DNA of 64,000 bases from Lentinus brumalis (Eukaryota > Basidiomycota > Agaricomycetes > Polyporales > Polyporaceae), in contig MARA01000043.1 of NCBI GenBank assembly GCA_001792895.1, positions 1-64,000 of the forward strand. The letters run 5' to 3'. The notes beneath the pieces are model-generated. The model was not told the DNA's origin, did no database searches, and saw only the letters and a program-made list of their open reading frames with translations. The position numbers and the translations under genes were made by a program. The first letter of the stretch is position 1, and each line of letters starts with the position of its first letter. Positions 33,000 through 42,478 of this stretch are shown in pieces.

Positions 33000-34370
33000 T
33001 ATACAATACCGTGAGCACCCACGAGCGGTCGGCCGCTCACGGCAGGGTAATGGGGGTCGCTGAACGTAGCACGGGATGCATAAGTATGGTATTTGCACTC
33101 AAGACGTGTCCGGCGGCGTGCCGATACACTAAGCGTTGAACACATCAGTCTTGTATCAGGGCGTGCTCAGAACATGCTCGGCGGCGCGTCGCGAGCGACA
33201 GGAGATACCGCACCAACACATATTCGAGAGCGGTCGGCCGCTTGGATTGTACGCTTGGAGTTGCAGGTCCGGTGTACTAGCCTGCATCCCGGCACGTCCA
33301 ACGCTATGTCCGGCAGACGCACCCGTGGTGAGCGGTCGACCGCTCGCGGCCTGCATTCACCAGATGTCCCTTGGTTTTCCATGATCAGCAGTTGGACAGT
33401 GCACGGCAGCAGGCAGTTCTCACCTAGAACATCGCAGCGAGCGGCCGACCGCTCACAGCGAGGCACGAGCTGCCAACCGCTCATATGGCACGGTACGAGC
33501 TGTCGACCGCTCACGGTACGGTACGAGCGGTCGACCGCTCATAGCAGTGTACGAGCAGTCGAATGCTCACGACAAGGGGTACGGTACAAGCGGGCAGCCG
33601 CTCACGGTACGGTACGAGCGGTCGACCGCTCACGGTACGGTACGGTCGACCACTCACGACAAGGTACGAGCGGTCGACCGCTCACGGTACAGTACGGTCG
33701 GCCACTGAAGGTACATAACGGGCGGTCGGCCGCTCACGGTACGGTACGAGCGGTCGTCCGCTCGTAGCAGGCGGTCAGCCGCGCACGGTACGGTACGAGC
33801 GGTCAACCGCTCACGGTACGGTACGGTCGACCACTCACGACAAGGTACGAGCGGTCGACCGCTCACGGTACAGTACGGTCGACCACTCAAGGTACAGTAC
33901 GGGCGGTCGTCCGCTCACGGTACGGTACGAGCGGTCGTCCGCTCACAGCAGGCGGTCGGCCGCTCACGACGAGGTACGAGCGGTCGTCCGCTCACGACGA
34001 GGTACGAGCGGTCGTCCGCTCACGACGAGGTACGAGCGGTCGTCCGCTCACGACGAGGTACGAGCGGTCGTCCGCTCACGATGAGGTACGAGCGGTCAAC
34101 CGCTCACGACAGCAGGTGGTCGGCCGCTTGTAACGTGCCGTGGATGGCCGACTGCTCACCATACATTCTGCAACCGTTTACCTTCTACACAGTTCTGAGC
34201 GGTTGCCCGCTCGTTCGCTACTTATACCAATCACACCCACCTCCCTGCCACCAACCGCTCCTCCGCCGCAATTTATGCTCTCCAGCAACTCGACCGCTCG
34301 CAACGTACATTCGGCCCAATAATGCTCACCCTTACCTCCCCTAACCCTAAGGGGGTTACAGAAATACCTA
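33000..34370. repeat. ~1.3-kb duplicated segment, copy 1, dense in palindromes
   Basis: Matches 35815-37130 in the same orientation. It begins next to the type 1 tRNA-like unit, includes a run of 20 or more palindromes alternating with GGTACGGTAC spacers (33440-34120), and ends at CTAACCCTAAGGGGGTT. It is about 56 bp longer than copy 2, equal to extra short array units. Confidence 0.9.
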
Positions 34371-34774
34371 TCAATTGGCTGAGCACTTTCTATGGCCAAG
34401 GATATTACTGTAGATCAGTCCCGTACGTACTATGTGAGCGGCCGACCGCTCGGAATGCACTGTTGATCCTTACGATGGTTCTGTCGCTGGCCGATCACGG
34501 TGAGCGGTCGACCGCTCATATGCTCATATCTCATTGAAGTCATCGTGAGCAGCTGGTGACTTACTATAGTCAACTGCTCACCTTCTACATGGTTCTGAGT
34601 GGTTGCCCGCTCGTTCGCTACTCATACTGATCACACCAACCTCCCTGCCACCAACCGCTCCTCCGCCGCAATTTATGCTCTCCAGCAACTCGACCGCTCG
34701 CAATATACATTCAGCCCAATAATGCTCACCCTTACCTCCCCCTAACCCTAAGGGGGTTACAAAATACCTATCAA

Positions 34775-35545
34775 TGTCTCAGCCTTGCCACCAGGATCTG
34801 ACAAGGGACTGATGAGCTGCGGCCTTTTTCCGCCCGGGAGATACCGCACAAGCGAGGGTGGCAAGGGCGTTTCTCCACGGATTCTGCACGGATTGCCATG
34901 CAACCAGATGCTATACGTAGACAAAGAGCATCCCAACAGATCTCTCAGCCTTGCCACCAGGATCCGACAAGAGGCTGAAGAGCTACGGCCTTTTGCCACC
35001 TCGGCGATACCGCAAAAACGCGAAGTGGCACAGGTGGCAAGGGATTTTCTCCGCGGGTTCTGCACGGATTGCCATCCAACCAGATGCTATACGTAGACAA
35101 GAAGCATACAAACAGATCTCTTAGCCTTGCCACCAGGATCCAATAAGCCGTACAGGAGCTACGGCCTTTTGCCACCTGGGGGACGCCGCAAAACGACCAA
35201 GTCGCGGCGGTGGCAAGGGATTTTCTCCGCGGGTTTTGCACGGATTGCCATGGAACTAAATGCTATACGTAGACAAGAAGCATACCAACAGATCTCCCAG
35301 CCTTGCCACCATGATCCAGCAAAGGGCTGAAGAGATACGGCCATTTGCCACCTGGGGGATGCCGCAAAAACGCGAAGTGGCAAAGGTGGCAAGGGATTTT
35401 CTCCGCGGATTCTGCACGGATTGCCATGCAACCAGATGCTATACGTAGACAAGAAGCATCCAAACAGATCTCCCAGCCTTGCCACCAGGATCCGACAAGC
35501 GGTTGAGGAGCTACGGCCCTTGCCACCGGCGTGATGCCATTTGCC
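34775..35545. repeat. 176-bp satellite without the palindrome, ~4.2 units
   Basis: AGCCTTGCCACCAGGAT recurs at about 34781, 34947, 35123, 35299 and 35475, mostly 176 bp apart. Each unit has facing TTGCCACC and GGTGGCAA motifs and a TGCTATACGTAGACAA block. It sits between the two copies of the 1.3-kb duplication and lacks the GAGCGG palindrome. Confidence 0.92.
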
Positions 35546-35584
35546 ACCGGCCCCATGGGCATGGGGCCCGGCATTATATAGATA

Positions 35585-35648
35585 GGAATCGAACCTGCGA
35601 CCGCTCGATGCGTTCGCAGAGCGGCTTACCCACTAAGCCAGTAGGGCC
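35585..35648 (-). tRNA. tRNA-like unit, type 2, truncated copy
   Basis: Same as 32729-32802 through the B box GGTTCGATTCC, then replaced by ATATAT sequence, so the 3' acceptor strand is missing. A dead copy at the edge of the second duplicated segment. Confidence 0.5.
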
Positions 35649-35729
35649 CACAACGGCATCAGTAGAACCCCGCGTCACCCCACTCATCGCGTCGCCAGGC
35701 CACAAAAAAGCTGATTCCCAAGCCGAATA

Positions 35730-35812
35730 CAGCCCTGCAGGAATCGAACCTGCGACCACGACGTGCAGCGGCACAGCTTCTAAGTGGTCTACCAACTAAG
35801 CCAGGAGGGCTG
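35730..35812 (-). tRNA. tRNA-like unit, type 1, third copy
   Basis: Complete copy of the type 1 unit with A and B boxes and acceptor pairing. It precedes the second 1.3-kb duplicated segment exactly as 32916-32998 precedes the first. Confidence 0.45.
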
Positions 35813-35814
35813 AT

Positions 35815-37130
35815 ATACAATACCGTGAGCACCCACGAGCGGTCGGCCGCTCACGGCAGGGTAATGGGGGTCGCTGAACGTAGCACGGGATGCATAAGTA
35901 TGGTATTTGCACTCAAGACGTGTCCGGCGGCGTGCCGATACACTAAGCGTTGAACACATCAGTCTTGTATCAGGGCGTGCTCAGAACATGCTCGGCGGCG
36001 CGTCGTGAGCGACAGGAGATACCGCACCAACACATATTCGAGAGCGGTCGGCCGCTTGGATTGTACGCTTGGAGTTGCAGGTCCGGTGTACTAGCCTGCA
36101 TCCCGGCACGTCCAACGCTATGTCCGGCAGACGCACCCGTGGTGAGCGGTCGACCGCTCGCGGCCTGCATTCACCAGATGTCCCTTGGTTTTCCATGATC
36201 AGCAGTTGGACAGTGCACGGCAGCAGGCAGTTCTCGCCTAGAACATCGCAGCGAGCGGCCGACCGCTCACAGCGAGGCACGAGCTGCCAACCGCTCATAT
36301 GGCACGGTACGAGCTGTCGACCGCTCACGGTACGGTACGAGCGGTCGACCGCTCATAGCAGTGTACGAGCAGTCGAATGCTCACGACAAGGGGTACGGTA
36401 CAAGCGGGCAGCCGCTCACGGTACGGTACGAGCGGTCGACCGCTCACGGTACGGTACGGTCGACCACTCACGACAAGGTACGAGCGGTCGACCGCTCACG
36501 GTACAGTACGGTCGGCCACTGAAGGTACAGTACGGGCGGTCGGCCGCTCACGGTACGGTACGAGTGGTCGTCCGCTCGTAGCAGGCGGTCAGCCGCGCAC
36601 GGTACGGTACGAGCGGTCAACCGCTCACGGTACGGTACGGTCGACCACTCACGACAAGGTACGAGCAGTCGACCGCTCACGGTACAGTACGGTCGACCAC
36701 TCAAGGTACAGTACGGGCGGTCGGCCGCTCACGGTACGGTACGAGCGGTCGTCCGCTCACAGCAGGCGGTCGGCTGCTCACGACGAGGTACGAGCGGTCG
36801 TCTGCTCACGACGAGGTACGAGCGGTCGTCCGCTCACGATGAGGTACGAGCGGTCAACCGCTCACGACAGCAGGTGGTCGGCCGCTTGTAACGTGCCGTG
36901 GATGGCCGACTGCTCACCATACATTCTGCAACCGTTTACCTTCTACACAGTTCTGAGCGGTTGCCCGCTCGTTCGCTACTTATACCAATCACACCCACCT
37001 CCCTGCCACCAACCGCTCCTCCGCCGCAATTTATGCTCTTCAGCAACTCGACCGCTCGCAACGTACATTTGGCCCAATAATGCTCACCCTTACCTCCCCC
37101 TAACCCTAAGGGGGTTACAGAAATACCTAT
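35815..37130. repeat. ~1.3-kb duplicated segment, copy 2, dense in palindromes
   Basis: Nearly identical to 33000-34370, offset about 2.8 kb. Differences are single substitutions and fewer short units near 36770-36860, so the duplication is recent. Confidence 0.9.
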
Positions 37131-37204
37131 CAATAAACTGCTCCTACGTCGAGTCAGATGAGGAGCAGAACCCCGCATCCTTCGGCGTGGAGAAGCGTTC
37201 TGGG

Positions 37205-37640
37205 TGTGGTCGCTGCGTCGTCCAGTAGTCGTCATCGTCATGTACTTTGCATATAGTATTTCAGCAATTTTCTTGGCAACTGCACTAGTGCGCTCGCTAC
37301 TCCCGCGGGCAGTGGTCGTCTTGGACGACCAACGCGTGCAGCATCCCTCGGCGCCCACGGCCACTGCGGCCCCTCACGCCGATGGTCGTCCTGGACGACC
37401 ATGCGCGGATAGAGGCCTCGCTGCCTGTGACATTGACCCTCCACAGCTGCGACACCGTGTATGGCGTCCCTAAGACGCCCACGACGACGCCCCCCCCCCG
37501 CGATGGTCGTCCTGGACAACCACTCCGTGGTCAGAGCCCTCGCCACCTGTGACATCAACCCCCCACAGCTGTGACAGTGGTGCTGGACCAACACCGCGTG
37601 GCTACGCCCATATGCAAGTCCTGCCGTGGTATTTTTTATG
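37205..37640. repeat. Second palindrome family (GGTCGTCCTGGACGACC) in diverged tandem units
   Basis: GTGGTCGTCTTGGACGACCA (37314), ATGGTCGTCCTGGACGACCA (37382) and ATGGTCGTCCTGGACAACCA (37502) recur within diverged units that also share CTGTGACATYRACCCYCCAC segments. No GAGCGG palindrome lies among them. A C9 run lies near 37490. CTAACCCCCTCTGGGGTTAG follows near 37656. Confidence 0.75.
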
Positions 37641-37957
37641 ACAGGTCACGTGACCTAACCCCCTCTGGGGTTAGGGTAGGGTTAGCAGACCCCGCCCTAG
37701 GGTTATATTCCTGCCTAGGTACCATCCCTGCATTTGCTGTACAAGTCTCTCATAACTCTAACCTATGCTCGCGAGCGGTCGACCGCTCAGACGGTATCTG
37801 CCGCTGCGAGCTAGCGAGCGGTCGTCCGCTCGCGAGCATGATCCGCTACCTTCTGTCTGACAGCTGATACTCGCGAGCGGTCGACCGCTCGAACACATCC
37901 TCACCCACGCTCCACTACCTTCTGTCTGACATTGAAGCTCACGCAATGATTGTACAG

Positions 37958-38238
37958 ACGTCAGTTCCATGGTGGTCACCCCGCCGGTCTCGCACGCTCA
38001 GAAGGACGACAACCAAGGCACCGCCCGCATTACTCGCAAGCGTGCCGCGACAAGTACAGCAGAGCCCGAAGATAAGGCGGTCAAGGTCCTGAAGAAGGAC
38101 CTCAAGACTGGCTCTGGCGCGACCAGCTCGACGCAGCCTGTCGCGGCGAGGACTCGTCAACGTCCTCAGCCCGGTGCAAAGTCCAAGGCAAATGCCGCGA
38201 TGGTTAAGGACGACGACACTGACGCGATGATCGGTTGA
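37958..38238 (+). pseudogene. Copied last exon of gene G (fragment)
   Basis: Begins after the same TGTACAG acceptor and reads VSSMVVTPPVSHAQK... to DAMIG and stop in one open frame, 281 bp, which joins in phase with the upstream exon of gene G. The rest of gene G is absent, so it is a fragment. It shows the undamaged reading of the last exon of G, where several homopolymers are one base shorter. Confidence 0.8.
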
Positions 38239-38693
38239 GTTCTTTGTCCCCGTCTCTCCTTCCGCGCTCCTGTGCCCGCCGGTCTGTCTGTCGTTCGCTG
38301 AATGTTGCGCTTCCTGATTGTACTTGTATCGCATATCCTTCCCTCCCTCCCGTCGCATAGTCCTGCCCATGTACCACTCCTACTCGTTCCTGTATATCTC
38401 TCCTCGCCATAATTGAATGCAATTGTCTCTCGCCCTTTAAATGATGACTCATCTGAAATGACACACCCCCGATCGCACAACCAAATAGCGTTCCCGCTGC
38501 TTGAACGTTTGAAGCCCTCTGATCCGCTCTTTCTAGCCTACCGCTGCCTTGGGGTCGCATAAATCATTGCTGCGTGGTCAAAAGTCGTCTGCGGTCCCCT
38601 CCCACCCTTACCCTAACTCCCCAACTTGTCGTCCCCTCCCTCCAGCATTCTATCTCCATCTCCCGCCGCTCGCGATATCTCCTGCTGCTCGCG

Positions 38694-41558
38694 ATGGACA
38701 CCAACTTCGCCTTCTACGATGATCAACCGACGTTTTCTCAAGAGGAGCCGTCCTTCGAACAAGATGAACAGCCGGAAGAAGACGTAAAGTACGTGTCTGA
38801 GGGCATCTATCTATCTGGCCACTGTCCTGCTTTGCGCACTCCGTCCTCATCGTACCCCTCCCCCTCTCTCAATTGATAGCGAACTCGACGAGCCCCTCGG
38901 CGCGGCGGCGTACACCGATGACGAGGAAGACGGGCCTCTCCGCGAGCCGTTCAACATCAGCTTCATCCCGCCGACCATGGTGACCGAGGACAGTGTCTCG
39001 CAGGAGGAGGTCACCCGCGGCCATCTCGTCGCGGACGCTCACTTTGACGAGTTGGCGCAGAGGTATGTCGAGATGCCGACCAGAACCGTCCTCCTCTCCG
39101 ATCTTGAGCAGAACTTCAACTCCCGCGACCAAGAGAGGGCTCTCTCGCTCCTCCAGCGCAAGAACCTTCTCAAGGTCGACAGCCGCTACTTGTACGCCGC
39201 CAATGATCCCAAGATCTACTGGAAGCTGAGCGAGGTGTGTACATGATGCTACCTCTGTTACCATCTCTGTGTCTCATCCCACCCATGCGTTCTCGCTCCC
39301 TGTGCCCTTTCTGGCGTGCAGGTGCGCTGGGACTGCGACATACGTGTCCCGAAGGAGCTCGGCTTCGGTGCTGTGTTGCCGCCAGTGGACAAACCGGACT
39401 GGTCGTTCACGATGCGCTTCGACCGCAGACATTGGACGTTCAAGGGCGACCGGCGCGTCTTTGGTTTCCTGCCCGACCACCGGATGTTATACATTGGCCA
39501 GGCTCCGATGCAGGCTGATGTGTTCATCGCGCTCATGCCTGTCGACGCCTTTGCCGCAGACCCGGAGCCTGTCCGCCACACGCGCGTGCCCACGACGATG
39601 AGTTCTGTTGTGGCACGCATTACCATCTCCATGATCACCTACATGCTCGTCAAGGCTGGCTATGGTACGGTATACATGACGGAAGAGTATCCCGACGTCG
39701 CGAAGGAGTATGAATGGCGGTTGCAAACCAACATCTTGTGAGTCCTGCCATTTCCCGCATGTGGTCTTGCCCATGTCGTTGCGACGCCCGCCCATTGCTA
39801 CCGTGCACAATCAGAGGCAGGCGCGTGTCTTGACTCTCGTCGCTCACCCTAACCCTTGGGTAACCACAAGGGATATTGACGATGAGCGGTCGCCCGCTCC
39901 GGACGATACATCCCAATATTGTGAGCGTACGACCGCTCACCGTGACCATTGGATGATAGCAAGCGCATGGATGAGCGGTCGCCCGCTCCGGACGATACAT
40001 CCCAAATATGTGAGCGTACGACCGCTCACCGTGACCCTTGGATGATAGCAAGCGCATGGATGAGCGGTCGCCCGCTCCGGACAACGTGTCGCTCTGAGCG
40101 GTCGCCCGCTCCGGACGATGTGTCGCTCTGAGCGGTCGCCCGCTCCGGACGATGTGTCGCTCTGAGCGGGCGACCGCTCAGAGCGACACATCGAGCGTAC
40201 GACCGCTCACCGTGACCCTTGGATGATAGCAAGCGCATGGATGAGCGGTCGCCCGCTCCGGACAACGTGTCGCTCTGAGCGGTCGCCCGCTCCGAACGAC
40301 ACATCCCACTATTGTGAGCGTACGACCGCTCACCGTGACCCTGGGATCACAGCAAGCGCATGGATCAGTGTCGCTCTGAGCGGTCGCCCGCTCCAGACGA
40401 CATATCACCATGAGCGTGCGACAGGTCGCCAGACGACACCGCATAAGCGGTTGCCCGCTCCAGATGGATTGTCGAGTACTAATAGCGGCTGACCCGTGGC
40501 AGAAGATGCCTTGTGAGCGGTCGCCCGCTCCTATTCTCCCCATTCCACATTTGTTGCACGTCATGTATGCTCACTCGTTTCGTCAGCGACAATCCCATCT
40601 GGCAGTTCACTACCGAGACTCTTCGGAACCTCGACCGTGCGATCAAGGAGCATTACGACGAATGGTGGCAGGGAGCACCGGACTCGTACAGAGTCCCAGA
40701 GTTCATCGACGCTGAGCCCGTTGCCATCCTCGCCAAGTATGGCCAAAACATCAAAATCTGTGCCCCAGCTACCTTCGAGGCCGATCGCGATACTTGGAAC
40801 GACATGATCGACTTCAACAACATCCTCCGCATTCACATGGCTTATGCTGTGCATACCCAGTGCGTGTTAACACCTGCATCTCATACATATGCTCTCATAT
40901 CAATTGCACCACACGCATCCTGACTGTAGGGCTATTGAGGCAAGCGGCTTCGAGCCTATCGACCCCCAGCGCATCCTCGATCGCTACACACATGTATACA
41001 CGACCGCCGATCCGAACACGCGCGAGCTCATCGAGGACTTGGAAAACTACGACCTCCTCGACGGTGACGGTCGCGAGATCCCCATCTTCTCCGAGGACGG
41101 ACTTCCAATCCTCCGCAGAGACAGGTTTCGCGACCCGGACACACCTCCCTGCGGCTTGCTCCAGGATCTCAACAAGGTCCTCCCCCTCTTTCAAGAGTCC
41201 TCGATCATCCCGCTTCAGGACCCTGAGCTCGACGACGGGGAGAGGGATCTCCAGGACGAGGACTTCATCGCCGACATCCTTGGGGACCCGTCTGAGCCCA
41301 TGACACCCATCTTCACCTACCCCCAGTTCTTCTCCAAGAACATCGGTCAGTGGCAGGCGGACGGCATCATCAAGCCTCTCCTGCGTCCCTTGCGCCGTCT
41401 CGCCCGCGACATAGGCGTCACTGCGGACGGGCCCCTCTGCATTGAGGGCTTCAAGTCCCAGGCATACAACAATGTCGCCCATCACGTCCGAGACAAGGCC
41501 CGCACTCACATCGCGCAGCGCGGGCCGCTCACTGGTGCTACGGCTGGCGCTTGGGCCC
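38694..41558 (+). pseudogene. Truncated copy of gene F (first ~600 residues)
   Basis: Starts at the same ATG as gene F and keeps exons 1-4 and part of exon 5, including introns. All these exons are open here, whereas two have one-base losses in the original. At 41558 the copy ends in mid-exon; the frame then runs by chance through unrelated DNA and antisense through the tRNA-Leu gene to 41788. About 55% of the protein is missing. It could still make a truncated protein, but I treat it as a pseudogene. Confidence 0.82.
39880..40525. repeat. Palindrome cluster in the copied intron 3 of gene F
   Basis: About a dozen sites, mainly GAGCGGTCGCCCGCTC and GAGCGTACGACCGCTC, in CGGACGATACATCCCA / GGATGATAGCAAGCGCATGG units. 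The order and number of units differ from the original at 20550-21080. This is the last dense cluster of the palindrome in the window. Confidence 0.9.
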
Positions 41559-41705
41559 ATGATGCCTCAATATACAACACTAACCCACAACACCACCACC
41601 GAGACACTTGGGAGTCACCCACCCCCTATCTGTTTACAAGTTCAATACCATGCTCCTCCCTAGACAAAAATATACAAGGTTGGCTGTTGGGCCATAACAA
41701 CCGGC

Positions 41706-41710
41706 AAAAA
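41706..41710 (-). terminator. Pol III terminator of tRNA-Leu
   Basis: A run of five T on the minus strand, 18 nt after the mature 3' end of the tRNA-Leu gene. Confidence 0.7.
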
Positions 41711-41728
41711 TGCAGACTGCTTGATTAT

Positions 41729-41807
41729 GATGAGAGTGGGATTCGAACCCACGCCCTTTCGGACCAGATCCTTAGTCTGGCGCCTTAGACCGCTCGGCCA
41801 TCTCACC
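41729..41807 (-). tRNA. tRNA-Leu (anticodon AAG)
   Basis: The full class II cloverleaf fits: acceptor GGTGAGA/TCTCATC, D arm GGCCGAGCGGTCTAAGGC, anticodon stem-loop CCAGA-CTAAGGA-TCTGG with anticodon AAG, a variable arm CCGAAAGGG, and T arm GTGGG-TTCGAAT-CCCAC. No intron. A T-run follows downstream. It stands about 170 bp from the end of the 3.8-kb inverted duplication. Confidence 0.95.
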
Positions 41808-42478
41808 ACAGTAGTAGTCTCGCATGATCCTCTCTCGTTGGCTCCCCCACGCGCAGCGGAAGTTAACCACAACCGCAACGCAAACATTCGGCGCGCAGCG
41901 AGCACATATTCAGCCGTTTACTCTAGGACACCGGCCGCGAGGTGCTCAATTCGCACTGCGGCATGAGTATAAGTATGCCGGTTCATACGAGATCCCAACT
42001 CTTGAACGCAGCAAGTCGCAAGTTGAACACTTGCCGACGACGCGTCTGCCATGACCACGGAGGTTGCCCTCCTCAGCCCACGTCCTTGCCCGTGCTCTCG
42101 TCCCCGACCGCACACAAGCCAACCAGCCATTCCGAGCCAGCCCAACGAGCGTGAGGGAACCGGAACATCAAATGCACGAGGGAAGCTGAGGGCGGAAGTG
42201 CAGTGTACAGTGAGTCCCTTCCGCGGCCTTGCTCCGAATTCGTTTGTTGTTCCTTCGTCGAGCGAGACGAGCTTTCCGATGAGGTGCGCATAGTCGGCAG
42301 AGGTCCGTCGGCCGTCCGAGGCTTGTGAGGGTAGAGCTGAACAAGGGGAGTAGAACGACACCTGAAAACACATTGCCACGGTCTTGTCTCGAGACGCAAC
42401 CCTCGAGCATGCGACGAACAGCCCACGACACGGAACGTCACGGCGGAATAACTTATACACACCACCAACAACAGGTAT
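41808..42478. other. Spacer between tRNA-Leu and ALG5
   Basis: No palindrome and no supported gene. A minus-strand frame (42460-41918) and a plus-strand frame from 42051 have some coding-like composition, but neither has splice signals or motifs that I can defend. Confidence 0.5.

Larger units (their letters stand above)
32104..33462. repeat. Large inverted repeat centred on tRNA-like units
   Basis: The left arm (about 32104-32700) is nearly identical to the reverse complement of the right arm (about 32870-33462); peptides translated from the two outer arms on opposite strands are the same over more than 70 codons. The arms contain palindromes and, at their inner ends, tRNA-like units facing each other. 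Inner parts near 32660-32870 are more diverged. Such structures can form cruciforms and are unstable. Confidence 0.88.
37764..41558. repeat. 3.8-kb inverted duplication of the gene G end and gene F start
   Basis: Matches the reverse complement of about 19532-23330 almost base for base. The right breakpoint is sharp: identity ends after GGCGCTTGGGC at about 41558 (equivalent to about 19532, inside exon 5 of gene F). Palindrome arrays inside the copied introns differ in unit number. The copy lacks most of the single-base losses seen in the original. Confidence 0.93.

Noticed and set aside
420..40525. CRISPR-like arrays
   Set aside because: Repeats are short palindromes with repeated, not unique, spacers; unit length varies from array to array; the genome is eukaryotic and no cas genes are present.
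41560..41788. Extension of the gene F copy to a stop at 41788
   Set aside because: After 41558 the frame runs through unrelated DNA and antisense through tRNA-Leu (the familiar GIRTHALSDQ artefact).
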